Below, piece after piece: positions 9,383 through 20,084 of a DNA stretch of 64,000 nt. The translations under genes were made by a program, and so were the position numbers. The notes beneath the pieces are model-generated. The model was not told the DNA's origin and did not search any database. It saw only the letters and a list, made by a program, of their open reading frames with translations. Within the stretch, counting starts at the first letter, position 1. Each line of letters begins with the position of its first letter. Source of the stretch: Brevundimonas sp. UBA4609 (GTDB lineage Bacteria; Pseudomonadota; Alphaproteobacteria; Caulobacterales; Caulobacteraceae); NCBI GenBank assembly GCA_002386585.1, contig DGIZ01000025.1, positions 487 to 64,486 of the forward strand, in the 5' to 3' direction.

Positions 9383-9489
9383 GCGATAAGTCCGCTCCCC
9401 CGGCGGATGCGCCTTGCGCAGGCCCGAGGCGAACGCGATATGCTGAAGCGAGGGCGCGACTCAAGCGCGCCATGAATCCGAGAGACCCC

Positions 9490-10131
9490 ATGCGCGATCC
9501 GATCGACTACATCTCCAACAACCTGGTGCCGATGGTGGTGGAGCAATCCAGCCGCGGCGAACGATCGTTCGACATCTTCTCGCGCCTGCTGCGCGAGCGG
9601 ATCATCTTCCTGACCGGCCCGTTCGAGGACGGCATGGCCTCGCTGATCTGCGCCCAGCTGTTGTTCCTGGAATCGGAGAATCCGAAGAAGGAGATCAGCA
9701 TGTACATCAACAGCCCCGGCGGTCAGGTGACCTCGGCGCTCGCGATCTACGACACCATGCAATACATCAAGTCGCCGGTCTCGACCGTGGTCATGGGCAT
9801 GGCCGCCTCGGCCGGCTCGCTGATCCTGACGGCCGGTGAAGCGGGTCAGCGCATCGCCCTGCCGAACGCGCGGGTCATGGTGCACCAGCCCTCGGGCGGC
9901 TTCCGCGGCACGGCCTCGGACATCGAGCGCCACGCCGAGGACATCATCGCCACCAAGCGTCGCCTGAACGAAATCTACGTCCAGCACACCGGCCGCACCT
10001 ATGAAGAGGTCGAGCGCACCCTGGACCGCGACCACTTCATGACCGCCGAGGAAGCCAAGGCCTGGGGCATCGTCGACCACGTTTATGACAAGCGCACCCA
10101 GGCCGACGACGACGGCGTCAAGGCTCCCTGA
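9490..10131 (+). CDS. clpP: ATP-dependent Clp protease proteolytic subunit
   Basis: A 213-residue ClpP. The catalytic triad is S107 (GMAASAGS), H132 (VMVHQPSGG) and D181 (DRDHFM), each shifted by the same ten residues from E. coli numbering. ClpP forms a tetradecameric chamber that degrades substrates delivered by ClpX or ClpA; in Caulobacter it is essential for cell-cycle proteolysis. The ATG at 9490 follows GAGAGA and is preferred; an in-frame ATG at 9472 would add six residues. No clpX follows, unlike the tig-clpP-clpX order common elsewhere. Confidence 0.97.
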   Translation: MRDPIDYISNNLVPMVVEQSSRGERSFDIFSRLLRERIIFLTGPFEDGMASLICAQLLFLESENPKKEISMYINSPGGQVTSALAIYDTMQYIKSPVSTVVMGMAASAGSLILTAGEAGQRIALPNARVMVHQPSGGFRGTASDIERHAEDIIATKRRLNEIYVQHTGRTYEEVERTLDRDHFMTAEEAKAWGIVDHVYDKRTQADDDGVKAP

Positions 10132-10162
10132 GCCTAGCCCGGATTCAGGCTGCGACAATTTG

Positions 10163-10194
10163 CGAGGCGGAATCCGGCGACGGATTCCGCCTCG
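10163..10194. repeat. perfect 13-bp inverted repeat after clpP
   Basis: CGAGGCGGAATCC (10163-10175), loop GGCGAC, GGATTCCGCCTCG (10182-10194). A very stable hairpin 31 bp after the clpP stop, without a T tract. It probably ends or stabilises the clpP transcript. Confidence 0.6.
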
Positions 10195-10234
10195 AATCAT
10201 GTTTGAGACTCGTTATCAGCAGAAGGGGGCGCTC

Positions 10235-10777
10235 ATGGCGACGCAGTGGAGAGACGACGGCTTTCGATATGGCGCCGTCACGCGCGCGCTGCACTGGGCG
10301 ATCGCCCTGCTGCTGACGTGGCAGTTCACCGGCATGGCGGTGAAGCTGATCGTCGGCAAGGCGCCGATCACCGCCTTCTGGGTCGGCACGCACAAGGGGA
10401 TCGGCGTGGTCCTGCTGACCCTGATCGTGCTGCGCGCCTTGTGGGGCCTCTACAACATGAAGACGCGGCCGGCGCACGGCGGCGGCTTCTGGGGGCGGGC
10501 CGCCAAGGTCGGGCATCTGGCGCTCTACGCCCTGATGCTGATCGTGCCGTCGCTGGCGCTGCTGCGGCAGTATGGATCGGGCAAGCCGCTGGACGTGTTC
10601 GGCGTGCGCCTGATCGACGGCGGCTGGGCCGAGGTGTCGTGGATGACCGCCCCGGCCAACGCCGTGCACGGCCTGCTGGCCTGGGTGCTGCTGGCCGCCA
10701 TCGCGGGCCACATCCTGATGGTGCTGGTCCACCGTTTCATCTGGAAGGACGACACCGTCGGCCGGATGATCGGCTAG
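10235..10777 (+). CDS. cytochrome b561 family protein
   Basis: A 180-residue four-helix membrane protein of the bacterial b561/CybB type. Paired haem-ligand histidines are visible in TRALHWAIALLLTW (helix 1), WVGTHKGIGVVLLTL (helix 2), NAVHGLLAWVLLAAIAGH (helix 4) and LVHRFIW. Such proteins pass electrons between membrane quinols and soluble acceptors, for example superoxide. The ATG at 10235 has AAGGGGG upstream; an earlier ATG at 10199 lacks an RBS. No dedicated partner is beside it. Confidence 0.9.
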   Translation: MATQWRDDGFRYGAVTRALHWAIALLLTWQFTGMAVKLIVGKAPITAFWVGTHKGIGVVLLTLIVLRALWGLYNMKTRPAHGGGFWGRAAKVGHLALYALMLIVPSLALLRQYGSGKPLDVFGVRLIDGGWAEVSWMTAPANAVHGLLAWVLLAAIAGHILMVLVHRFIWKDDTVGRMIG

Positions 10778-10788
10778 GCTGGTTCAGC

Positions 10789-10815
10789 CCGCCGTCACCG
10801 TAGGGGCGACGGCGG
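10789..10815. terminator. inverted repeat between convergent genes
   Basis: CCGCCGTC (10789-10796) and GACGGCGG (10808-10815) form a perfect 8-bp stem with an 11-nt loop, midway between the cytochrome b561 stop and the parE stop. Bidirectional termination is likely from position; there is no T tract. Confidence 0.5.
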
Positions 10816-10824
10816 ATCGCGACG

Positions 10825-12921
<2,097 letters not shown>

Positions 12922-12989
12922 CAGGGCATTTTGCGGCGATTCGGGGCAGGGTCTGGTAGGCTTCGAAGACGGCGGGGGCAAGGCCCGCG

Positions 12990-14237
12990 TCAGGGCGCCC
13001 GGTCCGGGATCAGATTACGCGCCATCAGCGCCATGAACAGGGTCCACGGCAGATCCTGATGCCGCATCAGCACGCTTTCCGACAGGCTCAGCAGCAGGAA
13101 GGCCGCCAGCCAAGCCAGGCTCCAGTAGCCCTCGCGTCGCCCCAGGCTGGACAGGCGCATGAGCACGGCCGCCGCTGTCACGGCCACGACGACGCCGACC
13201 AGGCTGACGCCGGCCCAGCCCAGCTCTGCGCGCAGGTCCAGCCAGCCCTGGTGGGCGGACGGCACGCGCCAGCCCGTCTCATGGCGAATCCACTCCATCG
13301 GTTCCGAGTGCGGCAGCCAGAAGGCGCTGTAGCCGTAGCCCAGCCAGGGCCTGCGCTCGGCCATGCGGCCGATGGCGTCCCAGATTTCCGTACGGCCCGT
13401 CAGGCTGGGGTCCTTGCCGAACAAGGCCAGGATCTCGACGGAGAACTCGCTCCAGGCCCACAGACCGCCGACCAGGGCGACGCCCATGCACCAGACGGCG
13501 ATGACGCCGAACACCGGCCCCAGACGCCGCACCAGTCGGCAAAGCAACACCAGACCGCCGCCCAGCACCGCCATGACGAGGGCGGTCTTGGACTGAGAGC
13601 CCAGCAAGGCCAGGGTGCAGACCGCCAGGGCGGCCAGAGCCAGGCGACGATCCTTCACGTCGGTCTGCGCCGCCAGCAGGGCGGAGGCGCCGATCAGGCC
13701 GACCGCCATGACCATGCCCAGCTGGTTCTTCTCGTACCAGACGCCCCGCCACATGCCGGCGTTGGCCTCATGGTGGATGCCGAACCCCGGAAAGATGAAG
13801 ACGGCGATCAGGCTGCCGATTCCCAGGGCCAGGAAGGTCGCGGTCAGCAGTCGGGGCAGGGCGATCCCGCGAAAGACCGCGCCCAGATAGACGGCGAAGA
13901 TCCCGGTCAGTCCCAGGGCGAGCACGCGCCGCTCGGTCACACCCGGGGCCTGGGACCACAGGCTGGACGCCAGCGCCATGACGACCATCAGCAACAGGGG
14001 GATGAAAGCAGGCCAGGCCGCCGCCATCCGGCGTGCGCGAAATCCGATCAGACCCAGGATCACCAGATAGATCGGTGGCCAGATCAGCCGCAGCACCGGC
14101 GTTTCCTGCTGCTGCGGCGCGAAGATCGGACCCAGAAGGGCGCCGGACAGCAGGGTCAGGATCAGGCCGGCCGCCGCCTGCTCCCACAGGGTGGGGGCGT
14201 CGGGATCGCGCCGTGAAAGGGCGGTCGCCCCCGTCAC
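12990..14237 (-). CDS. O-antigen ligase/Wzy-like polytopic membrane protein (ExoQ-like)
   Basis: A 415-residue protein with about ten to twelve hydrophobic segments and a periplasmic loop containing GRTEIWDAIGRMAERRPWLGYGYSAFW and HQGWLDLRAELGW, the pattern of the O-antigen ligase/exopolysaccharide polymerase superfamily. These integral inner-membrane enzymes polymerise or transfer undecaprenyl-linked glycans on the periplasmic side. The GTG at 14237 overlaps the helicase stop (GTGA), so translation is probably coupled. The glycan it handles cannot be assigned; the LPS core genes lie 7 kb away. Confidence 0.85.
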   Translation of the reverse strand: MTGATALSRRDPDAPTLWEQAAAGLILTLLSGALLGPIFAPQQQETPVLRLIWPPIYLVILGLIGFRARRMAAAWPAFIPLLLMVVMALASSLWSQAPGVTERRVLALGLTGIFAVYLGAVFRGIALPRLLTATFLALGIGSLIAVFIFPGFGIHHEANAGMWRGVWYEKNQLGMVMAVGLIGASALLAAQTDVKDRRLALAALAVCTLALLGSQSKTALVMAVLGGGLVLLCRLVRRLGPVFGVIAVWCMGVALVGGLWAWSEFSVEILALFGKDPSLTGRTEIWDAIGRMAERRPWLGYGYSAFWLPHSEPMEWIRHETGWRVPSAHQGWLDLRAELGWAGVSLVGVVVAVTAAAVLMRLSSLGRREGYWSLAWLAAFLLLSLSESVLMRHQDLPWTLFMALMARNLIPDRAP

Positions 14238-16570
14238 GCCTTCTCCACGAAGGTGTCGATGACCTTCTTCTCGCCCGCCTTGTCGAAGGCGACGACCAGC
14301 TTGTTGCCCTCGACCGCGCGGACGTGGCCGTAGCCGAACTTCTGGTGGAAGACCCGGTCGCCGCGCGCCCAGCCTGACGCCGCCTTGGGATCGGCCGTGG
14401 CGATCAGGCGGCCTTCGCCCTCGATCACCGCGCGGCGGGCATAGGCGGGCTTGGGCGTCTGGTTGGCGGTATAGGTCTGGGCGCGCTTCCAACCGGGACT
14501 GGAATAGCTGCCGCCGAAGGAGGGGGCGTCGTCCCAGCGGCTCTTGGCCTCCTTCATGCCGGTCGAGACGCCGTAATAGCCGGTGTCCGACTGCGGCTCG
14601 ACGTGGTCGATCGGCAGTTCATCGACGAACCGGCTGGGCAACTGAGAGGTCCAGCGGCCATAGACCATGCGGTTGGCGGCGAAGCTGATGCGCGCGTCCT
14701 GCTTGGCGCGGGTGACGCCGACGTAGGCCAGGCGACGTTCCTCCTCCAGCCCCTTCACGCCCTTCTCGTCGATGCTGCGTTGGCTGGGGAAGACGCCTTC
14801 CTCCCAGCCCGGCAGGAAGACCAGCGGGAACTCCAGCCCCTTGGCGCCGTGCAGGGTCATGATCTGCACCGAGCCCGATCCGTCGGCGTTCTCGTCGCGG
14901 CGCTCCAGATCCATGACCAGCGACACATGCTCAAGATAGGCCTGCAGCGTCTCGAACGACTGCATCGACTGGGTCAGTTCCTTCAGGTTGTCCAACCGCG
15001 TCTGGCCGCTGGTGCGGTCGGCCTTCTGCATGGCGGTATAGCCGCTCTCGTCCAGCAGGGTCTCCGTCACCTGCCAGTGAGGCGTGCCCATGGCCATCAG
15101 GTCGCGCCAGCGGTCCAGGTCGCGCACGAAGTTGGCCAGCGGCGTGCGGGTGCGGGCCTGAAGTTCGTCCGTCATGATCAGGTGGCGCCCCGCCTGCATG
15201 GCCGAGACGCCGTTCTCGCGCGCGATGTGCAGGATCTTCTGGACCGAGGTGTCGCCTATGCCACGCTTGGGGACGTTGACGATGCGCTCGAACGCCAGAT
15301 CGTCGTCCTCGGACTGGATCAGACGCAGATAGGCATGGGCGTCGCGGATTTCCGCCCGCTCGAAGAAACGCGGCCCGCCGATGACGACATAGGGAATGGC
15401 CAGCATCAGGAAGCGTTCTTCAAACGCCCGCATCTGGAATGACGCGCGAACAAGGACGGCCATGTCCTTGTAATTCATGCCCTGTTTGCGTGCGGTCTCG
15501 ATCTCGTCGGCGATCAGGCGGGCCTCGGCCTCGCCGTCCCAGACGCCGCGCACGCGGACCTTGTCGCCGCTGTCGTCCTCGGTCCACAGGGTCTTGCCCA
15601 GCCGGTCCTGGTTGGCCGCGATCAGGGCCGAGGCGGCGCCCAGGATGTGCTTGGTCGAGCGATAGTTGCGCTCCAGCCGGATGACCTTGGCGCCGGGGAA
15701 GTCGCGCTCGAAGCGCAGGATGTTGTCCACCTCGGCCCCGCGCCAGCCATAGATCGACTGATCGTCGTCGCCGACGCAGCAGACATTGCCGGTCGAGGAG
15801 GTCAGCAGCCGCAGCCACAGATATTGGGCGACGTTGGTGTCCTGATATTCGTCCACCAGGATGTAGCGGAACCGACGACGATATTCCTCTGCTAGATCAG
15901 CATGTTTCGACAGAATGGTGATGTTGTGCAGCAGTAAATCGCCGAAGTCGCAGGCGTTCAGCGTCGCCAGCCGCGCCTGATAGGCGGCGTACAGCGCCGG
16001 GCCCTTGCCGTTGGCGAAGTCCTCGCCCGGCGGCAGCTTGTCGGGCGTCCAGCCGCGGTTCTTCCAGTGGTCGATCATATGGGCCAGCGACTTGGGCGTG
16101 AACCGCTTGGTGTCGATGTTGGCCGCTTCCAGAAGCTGCTTCAGCAGCCGCTCCTGATCGTCGGTGTCGAGAATGGTGAAGCTGGACTTCAGCCCGACCA
16201 GTTCCGCATGGCGACGCAGGATCTGCGCCGCGACCGAGTGGAAGGTGCCCAGCCAGCGCAGCCCCTCGGACGACGGGCCGATCAGATGGCCGATCCGCTC
16301 GCGCATCTCGCGCGCGGCCTTGTTGGTGAAGGTGACGACCAGCAGCTCCCACGGCTTGGCCCGGCCCGTCGCCAGGATGTGCGCCAGTCGCGTGGTCAGG
16401 ACGCGCGTCTTGCCCGTGCCCGCGCCCGCCAGCACCAGCACCGGCCCCTCGGTCGTCTCCACCGCCTCGCGCTGTTCGGGGTTCAGGCCCGCCAGATAGT
16501 CGTTCGCCGCGCCTTGCGGGGCCTGGGCGCGGGCGAGGTCGGAAATGCGGGGGGCGGGCAGGTCGGTCAC
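14234..16570 (-). CDS. uvrD: UvrD/PcrA-type DNA helicase
   Basis: A superfamily 1A 3'-5' helicase of about 778 residues. Walker A is GAGTGKT (about 49-55), with VDEYQDT (motif II), GDDDQSIYGWRGA (motif III), LERNYRST (motif IV), MTLHGAKGLEFP (motif V) and EERRLAYVGVTRAK (motif VI). The C-terminal ARGDRVFHQKFGYGHV is a PcrA/UvrD tail linked to RNA-polymerase binding. It unwinds DNA in excision and mismatch repair. The start is uncertain: GTG at 16570 is chosen because family similarity begins soon after it, but no SD is visible. Confidence 0.94.
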   Translation of the reverse strand: MTDLPAPRISDLARAQAPQGAANDYLAGLNPEQREAVETTEGPVLVLAGAGTGKTRVLTTRLAHILATGRAKPWELLVVTFTNKAAREMRERIGHLIGPSSEGLRWLGTFHSVAAQILRRHAELVGLKSSFTILDTDDQERLLKQLLEAANIDTKRFTPKSLAHMIDHWKNRGWTPDKLPPGEDFANGKGPALYAAYQARLATLNACDFGDLLLHNITILSKHADLAEEYRRRFRYILVDEYQDTNVAQYLWLRLLTSSTGNVCCVGDDDQSIYGWRGAEVDNILRFERDFPGAKVIRLERNYRSTKHILGAASALIAANQDRLGKTLWTEDDSGDKVRVRGVWDGEAEARLIADEIETARKQGMNYKDMAVLVRASFQMRAFEERFLMLAIPYVVIGGPRFFERAEIRDAHAYLRLIQSEDDDLAFERIVNVPKRGIGDTSVQKILHIARENGVSAMQAGRHLIMTDELQARTRTPLANFVRDLDRWRDLMAMGTPHWQVTETLLDESGYTAMQKADRTSGQTRLDNLKELTQSMQSFETLQAYLEHVSLVMDLERRDENADGSGSVQIMTLHGAKGLEFPLVFLPGWEEGVFPSQRSIDEKGVKGLEEERRLAYVGVTRAKQDARISFAANRMVYGRWTSQLPSRFVDELPIDHVEPQSDTGYYGVSTGMKEAKSRWDDAPSFGGSYSSPGWKRAQTYTANQTPKPAYARRAVIEGEGRLIATADPKAASGWARGDRVFHQKFGYGHVRAVEGNKLVVAFDKAGEKKVIDTFVEKA

Positions 16571-16679
16571 AGGGGCAAGCACTCGGGCGGCGTCTGGGGC
16601 GGTCGCCCCGTCGGAATCTGAAGGGAGAACATAAGCAGCACAGCGGCCAAAGTCAGGCCTAATCGCACGGGCTGTTTCC

Positions 16680-16704
16680 GGAACCGTGCAGCCAGAGCGC
16701 CGTT
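16680..16704 (+). promoter_or_regulatory. EcfG-type promoter of the paired small membrane proteins
   Basis: GGAAC (16680-16684), 16-nt spacer, CGTT (16701-16704): an exact EcfG consensus. It ends 38 nt before the ATG at 16743, in the divergent interval with the helicase gene. Confidence 0.75.
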
Positions 16705-16742
16705 GTCCCAGATGACAGGCCAACAAAGGGAAGGGATGCCTT

Positions 16743-16928
16743 ATGGCGGAAAACTCCAGCGGCGGCGGGAACGCCGGTCTCGCCTTCATCGTCGGCGGTC
16801 TGGTCGTGGTGGTGGCCATCCTGGCCTGGTTCCTGCTGGGACGAGGCGGAGCGCCGGACACCAAGAACGTCGATGTCGAGGTCAAGCTGCCTGAGGTCTC
16901 GGCGCCGGCCGCGCCGGGCGGGAACTGA
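16743..16928 (+). CDS. small single-pass membrane protein, first of a pair
   Basis: A 61-residue protein: short Gly/Ser N-terminus, one strong transmembrane segment (GLAFIVGGLVVVVAILAWFL, residues 12-31), then a short tail with VDVEVKLPEV. AAGGGAAGGGA lies just upstream of the ATG. The transmembrane and tail motifs recur in the next gene, so the two are paralogues from a local duplication. An exact EcfG-type promoter implies stress induction. The molecular function is unknown. Confidence 0.82.
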   Translation: MAENSSGGGNAGLAFIVGGLVVVVAILAWFLLGRGGAPDTKNVDVEVKLPEVSAPAAPGGN

Positions 16929-16937
16929 GGCGAGGCC

Positions 16938-17249
16938 ATGACCGATCCGAACCTTCCTCCCGAGCGGGTGGTGCATCAGACCACGATCAACACCTCTTCG
17001 CCTCCGCCGCGAAAGAGCGGTGGCGTCGGCCTGGCCTTCGTCGTCGGCGGCCTGGTGGTGCTGGTGGCGATCATCGCCTGGTTCGTTTTCGGGAGCGGCC
17101 GTGTTCCGGAGCCGGAGCGACCTAACCTGGATGTCGACATCACCGTGCCCACGCCGCGCCTTCCCGAGGTGCCCGACCGCCCGGCTCCGCCCGAATTGCC
17201 CCGCCCGAGCGAACCGCCGCAGGTGGCGACCCAGCCTTCTCAGGACTGA
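16938..17249 (+). CDS. small single-pass membrane protein, second of a pair
   Basis: A 103-residue protein with a hydrophilic N-terminus of about 29 residues, a transmembrane segment (GLAFVVGGLVVLVAIIAWFV) nearly identical to that of the upstream gene, and a long Pro/Glu-rich extension starting LDVDITVPTP. The extension would lie outside the membrane and is probably disordered. It starts 9 bp after the previous stop and is surely co-transcribed from the same EcfG-like promoter. Function unknown. Confidence 0.82.
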   Translation: MTDPNLPPERVVHQTTINTSSPPPRKSGGVGLAFVVGGLVVLVAIIAWFVFGSGRVPEPERPNLDVDITVPTPRLPEVPDRPAPPELPRPSEPPQVATQPSQD

Positions 17250-17253
17250 GCTT

Positions 17254-17601
17254 GTGAAGCCGGCGCTGAAGAGGGTCTATGAGCCGCCGTCGAAATCGGA
17301 CGGAACGCGCATTCTGATCGATCGCCTGTGGCCGCGGGGGCTGAGCAAGGACAAGGCCCATGTCGATCTGTGGCTCAAGGCGATCGCGCCCAGCACCGAA
17401 CTGCGTCGCTGGTTCGGCCATGACCCCGAGAAATGGACGGAGTTCCAGCATCGTTATCGCGCGGAGCTCAAGGCCAACGGCGACGCCGTGTCCGAGTTGA
17501 AGGCCGCGCTCGCCGACGGTCCGGCGACGCTGGTCTATGGGGCGAGGGACGAAGCGCACAACGACGCCGTGGTGCTGGCGGATTATCTCGCCAGCCTCTA
17601 G
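17254..17601 (+). CDS. DUF488 family protein
   Basis: A 115-residue DUF488 (YeaO-like) protein with the family phrases RVYEPPSKSDGTRILIDRLWPRG, WFGHDPEKWTEFQHRYRAEL and TLVYGARDEAHNDAVVLADYL. The family is widespread and its biochemical role is not established; conserved Arg and Asp residues suggest nucleotide or phosphate binding. The GTG at 17254 starts 4 bp after the previous stop with AGGA about 10 nt upstream. It is probably carried on the stress-regulated transcript of the preceding pair. Confidence 0.9.
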   Translation: MKPALKRVYEPPSKSDGTRILIDRLWPRGLSKDKAHVDLWLKAIAPSTELRRWFGHDPEKWTEFQHRYRAELKANGDAVSELKAALADGPATLVYGARDEAHNDAVVLADYLASL

Positions 17602-17625
17602 CCGCTCATCCCGGCCTTCGCGAAC

Positions 17626-18354
17626 CTATTTCAGCCGATAGCTGATGGTCGTGACGACCCGAACCTTCTTGTTCGGCGTGCTGGCCTCGTCGCCGGCGCC
17701 GTCGCGTGACAGGATCTCGAACGATCCTTGCCCCGCCGTCTTGATCGGCCCCAGAGGCGCGCCGGAATCCTTGGCGAACTGTTCGGCGCCGGTGCGGGCG
17801 GCGGCGGTGGCCTCGGCGATCATGGCGGGCCGCACGTCGTTGAGCTTGGTGAAGAGGTAGGACGGACCCTGGAAGTCCTGCAGCACCACGCCCTGGCGCA
17901 CCAGATCGTTCAGATTGCGCGTGGTGGTCTGGACCCGGTCCACATCCGTGGTGCGGACGATGACGGTCTGGGTCAGGATGAAGCGCGGCCCGCCGGTCTG
18001 GCTGGCGTATTCGCGCGAGCGGGTGTCGGCCACGCCCAACTGGCCCAGGTCCACCGCGTCGTCGGGATAACCTTGGGCCTTCAGGAACTGCCGCACGATG
18101 GCCAGGTCGCCGTCAATCCGCGCCTGCACCTCCGACAGCACGTCGCCCGAGGCGGTGAAGCGGATCGGCAGGACGGCCAGGTCGGCCTTCACGTCCTTTT
18201 CCGCCAGACCGCGCACGGTGACGGAGCGGTCCCCCGCGCGGGCGTTGACCACGCCCTGGCCGATCAGGGCGCCGCCGCCGATCAGTCCGATGGCCACCAG
18301 TCCGCCGAAGACGGCGGCGGGGATGAGGCGGTTCCTGTCGATGTCAGCGCTCAT
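17626..18354 (-). CDS. SIMPL (DUF541) domain protein
   Basis: A 242-residue periplasmic protein anchored by an N-terminal hydrophobic segment (about 10-32), followed by a SIMPL/DUF541 domain starting RSVTVRGLAEKDVKADLAVLPI. Family members such as YggE in E. coli are linked to oxidative-stress tolerance; the mechanism is unclear. Its ATG overlaps the stop of the upstream RHH gene (ATGA), so translation is coupled. The order on this strand is lipoprotein, RHH protein, SIMPL protein. Confidence 0.9.
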   Translation of the reverse strand: MSADIDRNRLIPAAVFGGLVAIGLIGGGALIGQGVVNARAGDRSVTVRGLAEKDVKADLAVLPIRFTASGDVLSEVQARIDGDLAIVRQFLKAQGYPDDAVDLGQLGVADTRSREYASQTGGPRFILTQTVIVRTTDVDRVQTTTRNLNDLVRQGVVLQDFQGPSYLFTKLNDVRPAMIAEATAAARTGAEQFAKDSGAPLGPIKTAGQGSFEILSRDGAGDEASTPNKKVRVVTTISYRLK

Positions 18355-18590
18355 GAGGTCTTCTCTTCTGCGAAGCTGCGGTCGCCGCCGACCCATTGCA
18401 GGGCCAGGATGCGGCAGGCGGAGGCCAGGGGGCGGCGGCCCCGCCAGGCGTCGATGCGGATCAGCAGGCTGGATCGGCTCAGGGCCAGTTCGCCCGCGAT
18501 GATATCCAGCACGGCCCAGAACTCAGGCTCCAGCGCCACCGAGGTGGCGTGACCGGACAGCAGCACCGATCGCTTGACGAGACTGCTCAA
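18351..18590 (-). CDS. ribbon-helix-helix domain protein
   Basis: A 79-residue protein matching the alphaproteobacterial RHH_4 pattern: LVKRSVLLSGHATSVALEPEFWAVLDIIA then LSRSSLLIRIDAWR and LASACRILALQWV. RHH proteins usually bind DNA as dimers through the N-terminal strand, so a small repressor is possible, but targets are unknown. It begins with TTG 3 nt after the lipoprotein stop and ends overlapping the SIMPL start. Confidence 0.82.
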   Translation of the reverse strand: MSSLVKRSVLLSGHATSVALEPEFWAVLDIIAGELALSRSSLLIRIDAWRGRRPLASACRILALQWVGGDRSFAEEKTS

Positions 18591-18593
18591 GGT

Positions 18594-19010
18594 CTAGCGT
18601 ACGCCCACCATCACGATCTCGACGCTGTTCGGCGCGCCGCGCGTCAGGACCGAATGGCGCGTGTCGGTGGTGAAGCGCAGGGCGCCCGACGGATCGCGGA
18701 TTTCGGCGCGGGCGGCGTATTCCATGCGGCTGTCGATCCTGTCGTTCGGCACCGAAAGGGTGACGGCGTAGGGCGGGCCGCGGCCGTCCAGGCGCTGGGT
18801 CGTCTCGGCCAGGACAAGAGCGGGGGCGTCGGCGCGGCTGACGTCCTCGACCTTGACGGTCAGAACATGGCCCGGCGGCAGCATGATGCGCTCGCGATAG
18901 GTCGCCGTGACCTCCACCTGGGTGGAGGCTGCGGGGCTCTCGGGCATGGACGAGCAGGCGGCGGCCAGAAGGGCCGGGGCCAGGACGAGAGAGGCGAGGA
19001 ACAGGCGCAT
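18594..19010 (-). CDS. YbaY-family lipoprotein
   Basis: A 138-residue lipoprotein with a type II signal peptide ending in a lipobox at C19 (LLAAAC), followed by a YbaY-like beta domain: TYRERIMLPPGHVLTVKVEDVSRADAPA, then PPYAVTLSVPNDRID and MEYAARAEIRD. YbaY proteins are outer-membrane or periplasmic lipoproteins with no firm function. AAAGGAG lies 8 nt before the ATG at 19010. First gene of the three-gene operon with the RHH and SIMPL proteins. Confidence 0.88.
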   Translation of the reverse strand: MRLFLASLVLAPALLAAACSSMPESPAASTQVEVTATYRERIMLPPGHVLTVKVEDVSRADAPALVLAETTQRLDGRGPPYAVTLSVPNDRIDSRMEYAARAEIRDPSGALRFTTDTRHSVLTRGAPNSVEIVMVGVR

Positions 19011-19139
19011 CGGCGTCTCCTTTGAGGGGCAGCTTAACAGAACGCGCCAGCGTCGCATAAGGCTGCAACAGTTTGAGAGACGCGGGATAGGAAGCGGTGC
19101 TATCGGAAGTTCCCGTTTCGTTTCGATCGAGTCGCCGGC

Positions 19140-20084
19140 GTGTCCCAGTCTGAAGCTCCCCATTCCGAAACTCCGCCTTCACGCCTGTCGTCGCCGGCCC
19201 TGCTGGCCTTCGGCGGGGTCGGGGTCTGCGCCCTGATCTGGGGCACGACCTGGTACGCCATCACCTTCCAACTGGGGGCCGTCGATCCGGTGGTGTCGGT
19301 GGTGCTGCGCTTCGGCATCGCCTCGACCTTGCTGGCCTTGATCGTCAAGGCGACGGGCGGGCGGCTGGCGCTGACGCGAGGGCAGCATCTGGCGGCGCTG
19401 GGACAGGGGCTGTTCTCCTTCGCCATCAGCTACGCCTTCGTCTACGCCTCGGAGGAGAAGATCGCCTCGGCCGTGGTGGCGGTGATCTTCGCCGCCCTGG
19501 CCTTCCTCAACCTGATCCTGTTTCGCGTGGCGTCGAAGCAGAAGGCGGCGCCGGCCGCCTGGCTGGGCGCGGGGCTGGGCGTGGTCGGCGTCGGCGTCCT
19601 GTCGGCGGGCGAGGTGATGGGGGCGGGGCTGGGCGGCCACGCCGTGGCCGGCGTCAGCTTCGCCGTGATCGCCGTCGTCGCCTCTGCGTTCGGCAACTGG
19701 TTCGCATGGAGGGGACAGCAGGCCGGCTCGGGCGTCCTGCCGTCCACCGCCTGGGCCATGGCCTACGGCACGGGGACGCTGGCGCTCTACGCCCTGGTCA
19801 CGGGCGTATCCTGGTCGGTGGCGTGGAGCCCGGCCTATGTGATCTCCCTGCTGTATCTGGCGGTGTTCGGCTCGGTCGTCGCCTTCGGCCTGTATTTCAC
19901 CATCGCGCGGGCGAGGGGGTATGCGACCGCCAGCTACATCTCGGCCCTGACGCCGCCTATCGCCATGCTGGTGTCGGTGATGTTCGAAGGGGCGCGCTTC
20001 GGCCTGCTGGCCTTGCTCGGCCTGGCCCTGGTTCTGGCCGGACAGGTGTTCCTGATCCGCGCGCCCAAGCGTTCGGCGGCCTGA
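19140..20084 (+). CDS. EamA/DMT-superfamily transporter
   Basis: A 314-residue inner-membrane protein with about ten transmembrane helices in two EamA repeats. The first opens with CALIWGTTWYAITFQLG and the second starts after about residue 170. These carriers typically export amino acids, purines or other small metabolites; substrate unknown. Starts with GTG at 19140. The stop codon abuts the stop of convergent sseA directly (TGATCA), leaving no intergenic space. Confidence 0.92.
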   Translation: MSQSEAPHSETPPSRLSSPALLAFGGVGVCALIWGTTWYAITFQLGAVDPVVSVVLRFGIASTLLALIVKATGGRLALTRGQHLAALGQGLFSFAISYAFVYASEEKIASAVVAVIFAALAFLNLILFRVASKQKAAPAAWLGAGLGVVGVGVLSAGEVMGAGLGGHAVAGVSFAVIAVVASAFGNWFAWRGQQAGSGVLPSTAWAMAYGTGTLALYALVTGVSWSVAWSPAYVISLLYLAVFGSVVAFGLYFTIARARGYATASYISALTPPIAMLVSVMFEGARFGLLALLGLALVLAGQVFLIRAPKRSAA

